Origin: Mollicutes bacterium
GTDB lineage: Bacteria > Bacillota_I > Bacilli_A > Izemoplasmatales > Izemoplasmataceae
DNA length: 64,000 nt
NCBI GenBank assembly: GCA_003568315.1
Contig: PWYL01000036.1
Location: 23,536 to 87,535 of the forward strand
Direction of reading: 5' to 3'
Notes under the pieces: model-generated
Seen by the model: the letters and a program-made list of their open reading frames with translations, nothing else
Told to the model about the DNA's origin: nothing
Databases searched by the model: none
Shown here: piece after piece, positions 34,584-47,655 of the stretch
How the letters are laid out: each line of letters starts with the position of its first letter
Position numbering within the stretch: the first letter of the stretch is position 1
Program-made: the position numbers and the translations under genes

Positions 34584-35009
34584 TAATCCGTCCCATCAAG
34601 GAAAAAATCTGCCGTTTGTGGAAAGCCTCGCAAAGGAGGCCCTTCCCGGCCGCACGGATTGCAAGAATCTGTTCGAGAACGAATCCGTGGCGTTTTTGTC
34701 GGTGAGAAAGATAATACCCCCGTCGGTTTCATCGCGGTGTCACTTCTTCGTCTGAATGCCGAGATCCTCCATATCGCGATCGAAGAGACAAAGCGGAAGG
34801 AAGGCCATGGGAAAGCCTTGATGGAACACGTCCTTCGTCATTGCCGTCAACAAGGCGTGACGAAGGTCGCACAGGAGATGGAAAAGAACAACCTCGACCT
34901 CAAGCGCTTCTACGAACATTTCGGTTTCGAAGCGGTTGCGACGAGGAAGAACTACTATCAGACAGGCGAGGACGCCTTGTTGATGGTGAAAAGGATGAAA
35001 AAGGAGTAA
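34580..35009 (+). pseudogene. rimI: Ribosomal-protein-alanine N-acetyltransferase RimI, broken by two frameshifts
   Basis: ATG 34580 overlaps the tsaB stop and starts MIIRPIKEK in phase 2, but that frame stops at 34703. From 34609 phase 1 reads LPFVESLAKEALPGRTD and NESVAFLSV; from about 34700 phase 0 reads EKDNTPVGFIAVSLLRL through IAIEETKRKEGHGKALMEHVL to RFYEHFGFEAV and the stop at 35009. The three pieces join into one ordinary GNAT acetyltransferase. Each join needs one missing base: the first after the A run at 34602-34607, the second near GGTGAGAAAG. The remaining frame 34659-35009 has no ribosome site. Real decay or assembly error cannot be told apart here. Confidence 0.8.
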
Positions 35010-35014
35010 AGATC

Positions 35015-36007
35015 ATGAAAGTGTTGGCGATCGAGACGAGCTGCGATGAAACGAGCGCAAGTGTGAACATCGACGGCAAGAGGATTCTTAGCAACATCGT
35101 GCACTCCCAGATCGATTTGCATCGGGCTTTCGGCGGTGTGGTGCCGGAGATCGCATCGCGCGAACATATAAAGAGGATCACCGTCATCATCGAGAAGGCC
35201 CTCGAAGAGGCCGGCACAGCCAAAGAAGAGATCGACCTGGTCACCGTGACCAAGGGGCCCGGTCTCATCGGGAGTCTCTTGGTCGGCGTGAATGCCGCCA
35301 AGGCTTTCGCTTTCGCCCGGGGAATCCCCGTGGTCGGCGTGCATCATCTCGCCGGCCACATCTATGCCAACGGCATCGATCATGAACTCCGTTTCCCCCT
35401 GCTCGCCCTCGTTGTCTCGGGCGGACATACCGAGCTCGTGCTCATGAAGGACCATTACCGGTTCGAAAAAATCGGCGAAACCGCGGATGACGCTGTCGGA
35501 GAAGCCTACGACAAGGTGGCCCGTGTGCTTTCTCTGGGCTACCCCGGCGGCCCCATCATCGACCGTTTGGCGAAAGAAGGGGAACCCACCTATCCGATGC
35601 CGCGCATCACACCTGCAGATGATTACGGTTTCAGCTACAGCGGCCTCAAGAGCCATGTCATAAATCTCATCCACAAACTCGAAAGCCGTCATGAGAAGAT
35701 CCGCCCTGCCGACATGGCGGCGAGTTTCCAAAAAGCCGCCGTCGCCCAGCTCATCGACCAAAGCCGTAAAGCCTTCCGCGACCATGATGCGAAAATGTTC
35801 GTCGTGGCGGGCGGTGTCGCCGCGAACAGCCATCTCCGCGAGAGGGTGGAAGAGACCTTCCGGGATACGCCTCATATCATGCCCGCAATCGATTATTGCA
35901 CGGACAACGCCGCCATGGTCGGAGTGGCGGGGTATCATCGCTACCGGCTTTTCGGCGAGGAAGAGGGAATGGGGATGAACGGCCATTCCCGTCTGGAACT
36001 CGTCTGA
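35015..36007 (+). CDS. tsaD: tRNA N6-threonylcarbamoyltransferase TsaD
   Basis: Transfers the threonylcarbamoyl group to A37 of ANN-decoding tRNAs. 330 residues. Start ATG 35015 follows AAGGAG (35001-35006). It opens with LAIETSCDETSAS; metal ligands are in HHLAGH, followed by LVVSGGHTEL, IGETADDAVGEAYDKVAR and GFSYSGLKSHV; VAGGVAANSHLRERV and a C-terminal CTDNAAMVGVAGYHR complete the ASKHA fold. Cluster order tsaE-tsaB-rimI-tsaD is the usual Bacillota one. Confidence 0.97.
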   Translation: MKVLAIETSCDETSASVNIDGKRILSNIVHSQIDLHRAFGGVVPEIASREHIKRITVIIEKALEEAGTAKEEIDLVTVTKGPGLIGSLLVGVNAAKAFAFARGIPVVGVHHLAGHIYANGIDHELRFPLLALVVSGGHTELVLMKDHYRFEKIGETADDAVGEAYDKVARVLSLGYPGGPIIDRLAKEGEPTYPMPRITPADDYGFSYSGLKSHVINLIHKLESRHEKIRPADMAASFQKAAVAQLIDQSRKAFRDHDAKMFVVAGGVAANSHLRERVEETFRDTPHIMPAIDYCTDNAAMVGVAGYHRYRLFGEEEGMGMNGHSRLELV

Positions 36008-36058
36008 TTATAGTTTTGCCAATTCATTTCGGCCCATCGGCCGGAAAGTGGGGAAAAA

Positions 36059-37885
36059 ATGAAAAAGTTCCTGATAAGCATCTTCATCATCATTGTGGTC
36101 ATTGTCGGCATCCCGCTCGCAATCTTGGGCATCATGTCCGACGGGAAATCCTTTGATGACATCCCGACCCATCTCTATCACGAGGATGCGGATGCCATGA
36201 AACTCCTCTACGAGGAGATCGATCGATCACTTGCCGAACTCGAGGAAGACGATGAGGCCGATCTCGTGTTCGCTTTGCACCAGGATGTCTTGAATACCGC
36301 GATTTTTGAAGCGATCCGCGGCGGGGAAGATTCCGAAGGAATAAATCCCGACTACCTCCCCGGCGACGATTGCGACATAGACGCCTGTCGTTATGTGTTC
36401 ACGGAGACGTTCGATATGGGGAATCGAACCGTGCATTTGCGGGTTCCCGGTATATGGACGACATTCGATGCCGACAAGGATGAAACGGACAAAGGCTACA
36501 TCACGCTGAATCTGGCCGCTTCATTCCAGATCGGCGACGGGTTCACCTATCGCACTGTCGTGCGCATGAAAGGCGCTTTCCGCGACACGGAGGAGGACTA
36601 CATCCTCGAATTCGACCGTCTGAGCATCGGATCCCTCCCCTTCACGCAGGGATTTTTCACGACAATCATGGGCTGGACCGGTGCCATCGATGAAGACAAC
36701 GTCGAAGATAATCTCCCTTTTGGCACATTCGACCTGGATAATCTCCGCATGACCATCGAGAAGGAGGCCCTCTCCGAATGGTTGCGGGAGGATGAAGAAG
36801 CGCCCATGATGGCTCTGGTCGCTGAATTCGTGGACATCATCTATGCTAACCGCATGTTGCATGTCGGGGTTCATGACGAGGCTTTCATGGTGACCTTCGA
36901 GGTTTCGAAACTCCGGAATGATGCGGAGACCGACATCCCCGCTTACCTCTATGATTTACACGGACCCGAAGGCTACGACCCCGAGAGGTTCGACATCAAA
37001 CGACACATGGAGACACGTTTCGAAGAGTTCGTCTTCAACAAGGCACTTGCGAAACAGACGGTTTTCACCCTCGATGAGCGCACTTTCAACAAGATCCTCT
37101 ATGACACTTTCGAAGGTTTTGAGGAATTCCGCAGCGAGCGGGAAGTCGACGGCAGGACGATGGGTATCGGACTGGATGCGCTCTGGTTCGAATTCCATGA
37201 TGATGAGATTGTCATCAAGGCTCTTTTTTCCATCGACCATGTCAGATCGCTCATCGAGATGCGGGCGGACCAGACCGCCTCTTCGCCGACCGTCCTCGAA
37301 TACACCGTCTCTACCATCACCATCGGCAAGGACGAAGGGGAAAGCGAGGACGAGTATCTCGTCATCGAGAATCTCGACGCCTTCAAAGCGCTTTTGGCCG
37401 ATATCGGTGACGCTTATTTCGGCGAGTTTGATGAAGACGGGACCCTTGTTATCGACATCGACCGACTGGAAGACTTGTTCGATGAAGGCATCGCCGACGG
37501 TGCCGTGAGCGTCGAAAGCTTCGATATCGTCAAGGGTGCCATCGAGTTGGAGATGGCTGTCGATTCCGATCTCGAACACCTACTAGACGGCTTCACCGAC
37601 GGCATCCGCACCGCACTCAAGGACATGGATGCCGCGGGATTGCTGGCCGACAGTTTGAACGTTGAAGACGAAGGACCGGAGAAGGATGCCGTCGAGAAAC
37701 TCCAACAAATCCAAGACGCCCTCATCGCCGACGAGGATGCCGAGATCGACCCCGAAGACGTCCAGTCCCTCTTCGATTCCTATGGTGAAATGTCTCCCGA
37801 AGCTCAGGAAACCTTCATGCAGACATTCGAAGGTCTCATGGACGAGAGCCTTGTGGAAAGTTTCAACGACTCGTTCCGTGATTAG
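36059..37885 (+). CDS. Large acidic exported or membrane-anchored protein with internal duplication
   Basis: 608 residues, ATG 36059 after GTGGGG. One N-terminal hydrophobic helix (about 4-26) acts as signal anchor; no lipobox is seen. The rest is strongly acidic and appears mostly outside the cell. Two stretches resemble each other: VFALHQDVLNTAIFEAIRG (about 71-89) and VFTLDERTFNKILYDTFEG (about 339-357), each followed by a beta-rich part. The pattern resembles YpmS/DUF2140-type modules with a hydrophobic strand and a following asparagine helix, but this is a guess. The C-terminal 90 residues are helical and acidic. I do not recognise the family and claim no function. Confidence 0.7.
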   Translation: MKKFLISIFIIIVVIVGIPLAILGIMSDGKSFDDIPTHLYHEDADAMKLLYEEIDRSLAELEEDDEADLVFALHQDVLNTAIFEAIRGGEDSEGINPDYLPGDDCDIDACRYVFTETFDMGNRTVHLRVPGIWTTFDADKDETDKGYITLNLAASFQIGDGFTYRTVVRMKGAFRDTEEDYILEFDRLSIGSLPFTQGFFTTIMGWTGAIDEDNVEDNLPFGTFDLDNLRMTIEKEALSEWLREDEEAPMMALVAEFVDIIYANRMLHVGVHDEAFMVTFEVSKLRNDAETDIPAYLYDLHGPEGYDPERFDIKRHMETRFEEFVFNKALAKQTVFTLDERTFNKILYDTFEGFEEFRSEREVDGRTMGIGLDALWFEFHDDEIVIKALFSIDHVRSLIEMRADQTASSPTVLEYTVSTITIGKDEGESEDEYLVIENLDAFKALLADIGDAYFGEFDEDGTLVIDIDRLEDLFDEGIADGAVSVESFDIVKGAIELEMAVDSDLEHLLDGFTDGIRTALKDMDAAGLLADSLNVEDEGPEKDAVEKLQQIQDALIADEDAEIDPEDVQSLFDSYGEMSPEAQETFMQTFEGLMDESLVESFNDSFRD

Positions 37886-37888
37886 TTT

Positions 37889-37917
37889 TTGCGGAACCGT
37901 CCCCCTCCATGTATAAT
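37889..37917 (+). promoter_or_regulatory. Promoter of glnS
   Basis: TTGCGG (37889-37894), a 17-bp spacer and TATAAT (37912-37917). It begins just after the stop of the previous gene at 37885. The leader is about 17 nt and carries GAAAGGCGTG. Confidence 0.7.
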
Positions 37918-37940
37918 GGACGAGAAAGGCGTGAACAATC

Positions 37941-39578
37941 ATGGAAGACAAGAATTTCATTCGGAAGATCATCGAGGATGATTTGCAAAGTGGAAAGCAC
38001 GAAAGACCCATAACCCGGTTTCCTCCCGAACCGAACGGCTTTTTGCATCTGGGCCATGCCCGGGCCATCATCATGAATCATGTCCTCGCCAAAGATTACG
38101 ACGGCACTTTCTATCTCAGGTTCGACGATACCAACCCTTTGACCGAAGACACCCTCTATGTCGAGGCGATAAAGCGGGATATCGCTTGGCTTGGCTGTGA
38201 ATGGGATGAACTCTTTTTTGCGAGCGACTATTTCGACATCATGTACGAACGGGCGATGCTCCTTGTCAAGAAGGGACTCGCCTATGTGTGCGACCTCTCC
38301 GCCGAAGCGATCAGAAAGACACGCGGAGACCTCACCACTCCCGGTGAAGAGAGCCCCTACCGCGACCGCCCGGTGGAAGAGAATGTCCGTCTCTTCGAAG
38401 CCATGAAGAACGGCGAATTCGCCGACGGGGAGAAGGTCCTCCGGGCGAAAATCGACATGAAGAGTCCCAACATGAACATGCGGGATCCCGTGGTCTATAG
38501 GATCCAACGGGGAAGGCACCATAACACCGGCGACAAGTGGTGCATCTATCCGATGTACGATTTCGCCCATCCCTTGGAAGATGCCATCGAGGGGATCACC
38601 CATTCGCTCTGCAGTCTCGAATTCGAAGACCATCGCCCTCTTTATGACTGGTTCGTCAAACATTGCGAGATGGAGAATGTTCCCCGCCAGATCGAGTTCG
38701 GGAAACTGAAGATCGCCAATCAGATCGTGGGCAAACGCAACATCCGCCAACTCGTCGAGAAGGGAGTCGTCGACGGCTGGGACGACCCCAGGCTTGTGAC
38801 GCTTTCGGCCCTCCGTCGTCGCGGCGTTCCGCCCGAGGCGATCCACAATTTCGTGCGAGCCCTCGGGCTTCCGAAATCAGAAGGCGAGACCGAACTCCAC
38901 ATGCTCGACGAATACATCCGCGACCATCTGAAGGTCCACGCCCGCCGCATCCATGCAGTGACGGATCCTGTCAAAGTCGTCATCACCAACTATCCCGAAG
39001 ACAAGGTGGAGAGACTGCAAGCCCCCTTCAATCGGGAGAACGAAGCACTCGGCATGCGTGAACTCACTTTCAGCAACACCCTCTATATCGATCGTGAGGA
39101 TTTTTTAGAAGAAAAACCCAACAAAAAATGGAAACGCCTCTCTTTGGGTCTTGAAGTCCGACTCATGCACGCGTATTTCATCAAGGCGAACGAGGTCGAA
39201 TACGATGCGGACGGCCGGGTGGAGACCATCTATGCGACCTATGATCCAAAAACGAAAAGCGGCACCGGTTTCACAGAGAGAAAACCCAACGGAACCATCC
39301 ATTTCGTCGATGCCTTGACTGCCGTCCCCGCGGAAATCCGCCTCTATGGAAATCTGCTCGAGGACACCGATTCCGACAAACCGATCGAAGCACGCGTGAA
39401 CAAGCAATCCAAGATTGTGAAACAAGGGTTCATCGAAGGGAGCCTCACACCGGAAACGGGCGAATCCTACCAGTTCGTGCGCACGGGATATTTCACCGTC
39501 GATGACGATTCCACGGAGGGATCTTTCGTTTTCAACCGCACCGTGGCACTGAAATCGTCGTTCAAACCGAAAAAGTGA
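37941..39578 (+). CDS. glnS: Glutaminyl-tRNA synthetase
   Basis: Charges tRNA-Gln directly. 545 residues, class I. The HIGH motif is HLGH near residue 37 (PPEPNGFLHLGHA), then LRFDDTNP, PMYDFAHPLEDAIEGITHSLCSLEFEDHRPLYDW and GWDDPRL, all GlnRS rather than GluRS marks. In the KMSKS loop, where the family usually has MSK, this protein reads VGK (QIVGKRN, near residue 262). The anticodon-binding beta barrels are complete. Most Bacilli lack GlnRS and use the Glu-tRNA(Gln) amidation route, so the gene is notable and perhaps acquired. It has its own promoter. Confidence 0.95.
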   Translation: MEDKNFIRKIIEDDLQSGKHERPITRFPPEPNGFLHLGHARAIIMNHVLAKDYDGTFYLRFDDTNPLTEDTLYVEAIKRDIAWLGCEWDELFFASDYFDIMYERAMLLVKKGLAYVCDLSAEAIRKTRGDLTTPGEESPYRDRPVEENVRLFEAMKNGEFADGEKVLRAKIDMKSPNMNMRDPVVYRIQRGRHHNTGDKWCIYPMYDFAHPLEDAIEGITHSLCSLEFEDHRPLYDWFVKHCEMENVPRQIEFGKLKIANQIVGKRNIRQLVEKGVVDGWDDPRLVTLSALRRRGVPPEAIHNFVRALGLPKSEGETELHMLDEYIRDHLKVHARRIHAVTDPVKVVITNYPEDKVERLQAPFNRENEALGMRELTFSNTLYIDREDFLEEKPNKKWKRLSLGLEVRLMHAYFIKANEVEYDADGRVETIYATYDPKTKSGTGFTERKPNGTIHFVDALTAVPAEIRLYGNLLEDTDSDKPIEARVNKQSKIVKQGFIEGSLTPETGESYQFVRTGYFTVDDDSTEGSFVFNRTVALKSSFKPKK

Positions 39579-39587
39579 ACGTTTCTC

Positions 39588-39615
39588 TTGCATTTTTCTG
39601 CAAATGATGTATTAT
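39588..39615 (+). promoter_or_regulatory. Promoter and long leader of the cold-shock gene
   Basis: TTGCAT (39588-39593), 16 bp, TATTAT (39610-39615). The leader to the ATG at 39729 is about 105 nt, long compared with the 10-50 nt leaders elsewhere here. Such leaders in cspA-type genes fold differently at low temperature; I could not verify a fold. Confidence 0.65.
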
Positions 39616-39728
39616 TAATAAAGAACTTAAACGAAACATCGTACCGCAGAAATGGGAATTTGCACCTTCCATTCTTGGGAACGACATGTAGTTTAAGGAA
39701 TATATGAAAGAATGGAGGGACACAAGAC

Positions 39729-39926
39729 ATGACCGGAACAGTAAAATGGTTCGACGCCGAAAAAGGCTTCGGCTTCATCACCACTGACGAAGGTACCGAC
39801 GTCTTCGCGCACTACTCGCACATCAACATGGACGGCTTCAAAACGCTCGAAGAAGGCCAAAAAGTGACATTTGACGTGGTTGAAGGCCAAAAAGGCCCCC
39901 AAGCCGAAAACATCGAAAGAGCCTAA
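39729..39926 (+). CDS. csp: Cold-shock domain protein
   Basis: 65 residues, one OB-fold cold-shock domain that binds single-stranded RNA and acts as an RNA chaperone. It begins [17 protein letters not shown], with RNP1 as KGFGFI, and RNP2 appears as VFAHYS, where the common form is VFVHFS. Aromatic residues for stacking are retained. Start ATG 39729 follows GGAGGG. The gene is monocistronic with its own promoter, long leader and terminator. Confidence 0.97.
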   Translation: MTGTVKWFDAEKGFGFITTDEGTDVFAHYSHINMDGFKTLEEGQKVTFDVVEGQKGPQAENIERA

Positions 39927-39940
39927 AGTCTGACGAAACA

Positions 39941-39969
39941 AAGCCGATCCTCCGGGGTCGGCTTTTTTC
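39941..39969 (+). terminator. Terminator after the cold-shock gene
   Basis: AAGCCGATCC and GGGGTCGGCTT pair around TCC with one mismatch and are followed by a T run. It lies 14 bp after the stop. Confidence 0.85.
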
Positions 39970-40006
39970 TTCGGCTATTTGTGTGGGAATACCGGTGTGT
40001 TTTTGA

Positions 40007-40012
40007 TATAAT
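40007..40012 (+). promoter_or_regulatory. -10 box of the pcrA-ligA-uvrA operon
   Basis: TATAAT about 18 bp before the pcrA ATG at 40030. The predicted leader is about 10 nt with AGGTGA as ribosome site. I see no good -35. Confidence 0.55.
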
Positions 40013-40029
40013 TTTCATAGGTGATTTTT

Positions 40030-44206
<4,177 letters not shown>

Positions 44207-44210
44207 AAAC

Positions 44211-47021
44211 GTGAAAGAGATTGTCATAAAGGGTGCCAAAGAGAACAACCTGCAGAATCTCGACATCTCCATTCCCAAGGAGAAATTCATCGTCATGACG
44301 GGACTTTCCGGTTCCGGCAAGACCTCTTTGGCGTTCGACACCATATACAAAGAAGGCCAGAGACGATATGTCGAGAGTCTGAGCGCATACGCCAGGCAGT
44401 TCCTCGGCAATTTGGAAAAACCGGATGTGGAGTCCATCGAAGGGCTTTCCCCGGCGATTTCCATCGACCAGAAGACCACGTCGAAGAACACGCGAAGCAC
44501 CGTCGGGACCGTGACGGAGATCTATGACTATCTCCGGCTGCTTTATGCGCGGATCGGCAAGCCCGTCTGTCCGACCCACGGGGGGGAGATCGCTTCTCAG
44601 ACCATAGAGGACATGACCGATAGGGTCTTCGAGCGCGAAGAGGGAAGTCGCATCGAGATTCTCGCACCGGTTGTCGCCGGGAAGAAAGGGACCCACAAGA
44701 AGACGCTCGAGAACCTCAAGAAGGAAGGTTTCGTCCGTGTGCGCGTCAACGCTACGGTAAGAGAGTTGGAAGAGGATATCGACCTCGACAAGAACAAGAC
44801 CCACGACATCGAGGTGATGGTCGATCGGTTGAAACTCCGACAAGCGGTCCGGTCACGTCTCTATGATTCTTTGGAGACCGCAAGCCGGTTGGGTGAAGGC
44901 AAGGTCGTGGTGCTCATCAACGAAAACGCCCACACCTTCAGCGAGCATTTCGCCTGCCCGCATTGCGATTTCAGTATCGGCGAACTCGAGCCGCGTCTCT
45001 TCTCTTTCAACGCGCCTTACGGGGCTTGCGATGCCTGCGGCGGACTCGGCTACAACAAGAAGGTCGATCCGGACCTGCTTGTGCAAAATCCGGCGCTATC
45101 CGTCTATGAAGGTGCCATCAAGGGCTGGCAGAACACCCACACCTATCATTTCAAGCAACTCGTCGTCCTCGCGGAACACTACGGCATCGATTTGCGGAAA
45201 CCGTTCAAGGAATTGACGGAACAAGAGAAGGAACTCATCTTCTACGGTTCCGACGAACCGTTGGCATTCAGGTTCCAAGGACGGTCTTCACGGATCAAGC
45301 ATGAGAAATTCGACTATTACGAAGGCATCATCAACAACCTCGAACGCCGCTATGTGGAGACGACCTCCCGTTTCATGCGCGAATGGATCGAGACACTCAT
45401 GACCGAGAGGACCTGCCGCAAGTGCGGTGGGAAAAAGCTGAATGAAGCCGCGCTCGCCGTAAAAGTCGGCGGGATGGACGTCATCGAGATGACAAGCCAA
45501 AGCGTCATCGGTCTGCTGGAAGTCCTCGACAATCTCGAACTGTCCGTGACCGACAAAACGATCAGCGCCATGGTGTTGAAAGAGATCACCGAGCGCTTGA
45601 ATTTCCTGAAAAACGTCGGATTGGATTATCTGACGCTCTCCAGGCGAGCCGCGACGCTCTCGGGAGGCGAGAGCCAACGGATCCGTCTCGCCACGCAGAT
45701 CGGCTCGAGACTCACAGGTGTCCTCTATGTCCTCGACGAACCGTCCATCGGCCTCCATCAGCGCGACAACCGCCGTCTCATCTCGACATTGAAGTCGATG
45801 CGCGACCTCGGGAACACGCTGATCGTGGTCGAACACGATGAAGAGACCATGCAACTCGCCGACGAGATCATCGATATCGGACCGGGAGCCGGCGCCGACG
45901 GCGGGAAACTCGTCTTCCAAGGCACCTATGAGGAACTCCTTGAAGCCGAGGGCTCGATCACGGGTGATTACCTTTCGGGAAGGAAAAAGATTCCCGTCCC
46001 CTCCCATCGGAGAAAACCGGGAAATGGCCATATAACGGTAAGAGGCGCACGTGAGAACAATCTGAAGAACATCGATGTCCGCTTCCCGAAAGGCGTGCTC
46101 ACCGTCGTCACGGGCGTGAGCGGAAGCGGGAAGAGTTCACTCGTCAATTTCTGCCTCTACAAGGGGCTGCACAACAAGGTGTATCCGAAAAGGCTCGATC
46201 CCGGCGATTTCGACGCCATCGAAGGTCACGAGAAGATCGACAAGATCATCAACATCGACCAGTCCCCGATCGGTCGCACCCCCCGGAGCAACCCGGGCAC
46301 CTACACCAACGTCTTCGACGATATCCGTGATGTTTTCGCCATGACGAACGAGGCGAAGATGCGCGGCTACAAGAAGGGACGTTTCAGTTTCAACGTGAAA
46401 GGAGGACGCTGCGAGACCTGTCATGGTGACGGCCTCATCAAGATCGAGATGCATTTCCTCCCCGACGTCTATGTAACCTGCGAAGCCTGCGGCGGCACCC
46501 GCTACAACCGCGAGACCCTGCAGGTGAAATACAAGGACAAAAACATCGCCGAAGTGTTGGACATGACCATCGCCGAGGCTCGCGATTTCTTCAAGAACAT
46601 TCCCAAGGCCGCCCACAAATTGCAGACCCTCATCGATGTCGGTCTCGGCTATCTGAAAATCGGCCAGCCCGCTCCGACGCTCTCCGGCGGCGAAGCGCAA
46701 CGGGTGAAACTCGCCCGCGAACTCCACAAGCGCATCACCGCGGAGACATTCTATATCCTCGACGAACCGACGACGGGGCTTCATTCCGATGATGTGAAAC
46801 GTCTCCTCGGAGTCATCGACAACATTGTCGACCAAGGGGCGACCGTTGTCATCATCGAACACAATCTCGATGTCATCAAGTATGCCGACCACATCGTCGA
46901 TCTCGGCCCCGAAGGCGGCGCCGAGGGCGGAGAAGTCCTTGTGGAAGGCACGCCCGAAAAAGTTGCACAAAGCGGGAGATCCCATACCGGCCTTTATTTG
47001 AAAAAGGTTCTCGGGAGGTGA
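44211..47021 (+). CDS. uvrA: Excinuclease ABC subunit A
   Basis: Damage-recognition ATPase of nucleotide excision repair. The start is GTG 44211, 7 bases after AAGGAG (44198-44203); the open frame runs further up inside ligA. 936 residues. Two ABC modules: Walker A GLSGSGKTSLAF (about 31-38) and GVSGSGKSSLVNF (about 634), ABC signatures LSGGESQRIRLA and LSGGEAQRVKLA, plus zinc fingers with CPHC/CDAC near 249-277 and CETC/CEAC in the second half. uvrB is not adjacent, unlike Bacillus. Mfd, encoded at 2626, would feed lesions to it. Confidence 0.98.
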   Translation: MKEIVIKGAKENNLQNLDISIPKEKFIVMTGLSGSGKTSLAFDTIYKEGQRRYVESLSAYARQFLGNLEKPDVESIEGLSPAISIDQKTTSKNTRSTVGTVTEIYDYLRLLYARIGKPVCPTHGGEIASQTIEDMTDRVFEREEGSRIEILAPVVAGKKGTHKKTLENLKKEGFVRVRVNATVRELEEDIDLDKNKTHDIEVMVDRLKLRQAVRSRLYDSLETASRLGEGKVVVLINENAHTFSEHFACPHCDFSIGELEPRLFSFNAPYGACDACGGLGYNKKVDPDLLVQNPALSVYEGAIKGWQNTHTYHFKQLVVLAEHYGIDLRKPFKELTEQEKELIFYGSDEPLAFRFQGRSSRIKHEKFDYYEGIINNLERRYVETTSRFMREWIETLMTERTCRKCGGKKLNEAALAVKVGGMDVIEMTSQSVIGLLEVLDNLELSVTDKTISAMVLKEITERLNFLKNVGLDYLTLSRRAATLSGGESQRIRLATQIGSRLTGVLYVLDEPSIGLHQRDNRRLISTLKSMRDLGNTLIVVEHDEETMQLADEIIDIGPGAGADGGKLVFQGTYEELLEAEGSITGDYLSGRKKIPVPSHRRKPGNGHITVRGARENNLKNIDVRFPKGVLTVVTGVSGSGKSSLVNFCLYKGLHNKVYPKRLDPGDFDAIEGHEKIDKIINIDQSPIGRTPRSNPGTYTNVFDDIRDVFAMTNEAKMRGYKKGRFSFNVKGGRCETCHGDGLIKIEMHFLPDVYVTCEACGGTRYNRETLQVKYKDKNIAEVLDMTIAEARDFFKNIPKAAHKLQTLIDVGLGYLKIGQPAPTLSGGEAQRVKLARELHKRITAETFYILDEPTTGLHSDDVKRLLGVIDNIVDQGATVVIIEHNLDVIKYADHIVDLGPEGGAEGGEVLVEGTPEKVAQSGRSHTGLYLKKVLGR

Positions 47022-47027
47022 TGGGGG

Positions 47028-47651
47028 ATGGAAGACTTCGCAGAGAAGGATCGATCCGAAGAGAACGAGGAGAAAGAAGAGAACAAGGAGAACGAGACTG
47101 ACGATCGTAAGGACAAGCCCGAAGAGAACGACGAGGAGCGCCGGCAACGACACGAGAAGGAACTGAAGAAACTTCTCGAGACACTCAAGGCCCTTGAAGA
47201 GGAGAAAAAACGGCGTCGTGGCCAAAAACCGTCGCGGATGATCCGTCTCGAGTTCGGCACCGCCTTCCACAGGAATCCTCTCCTCAATTTCTTGATGTAT
47301 TACTTCATGAATCTCGTGGTGATGCTTTCTTTGTTGGAGCTTTTCGGTTTCGTGGATTATGACCGCTCCCTCGGTCACATCTTCTTGTTCGTCACGGTCT
47401 ATTCCTTCTTGGAGATGTTGTTTCGGAACTATGTGCTCTACAACCATTTCCGGTTCGTCATGCAGACGATGGGATTCATATTCTTTTTCGGATATCTGAC
47501 CATATTCTATGTGGTAGAACACTTCATATTCCCCAATCTGATCATATTTGAGGGTGTGACTTTCATCATAATCTTCATGGGGGCCTTCACCGTCTTCCGT
47601 TACATCCTCGCCCATTTGATAAAGCGCATCATCCTGAAAACCGTGAGGTGA
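47028..47651 (+). CDS. Membrane protein with long charged N-terminal coiled coil
   Basis: 207 residues. ATG 47028 follows GGGAGGTGATGG. Residues 1-70 are almost only charged (acidic first, then KRRRGQK) and probably form a cytoplasmic coiled coil. Four hydrophobic segments follow: MYYFMNLVVMLSLLELFGF, LGHIFLFVTVYSFLEMLF, MGFIFFFGYLTIFYVVEHF and the long FEGVTFIIIFMGAFTVFRYIL. It sits between uvrA and hprK, where Bacillus has small membrane genes such as yvlD, but I cannot assign it to that family. The short gaps to both neighbours imply cotranscription. Confidence 0.72.
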   Translation: MEDFAEKDRSEENEEKEENKENETDDRKDKPEENDEERRQRHEKELKKLLETLKALEEEKKRRRGQKPSRMIRLEFGTAFHRNPLLNFLMYYFMNLVVMLSLLELFGFVDYDRSLGHIFLFVTVYSFLEMLFRNYVLYNHFRFVMQTMGFIFFFGYLTIFYVVEHFIFPNLIIFEGVTFIIIFMGAFTVFRYILAHLIKRIILKTVR

Positions 47652-47655
47652 TCCG

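Noticed and set aside
34841..35014. Upstream extension of the tsaD frame into rimI
   Set aside because: TsaD proteins start at MKVLAIETSCDET; AAGGAG at 35001-35006 fixes the start at 35015.
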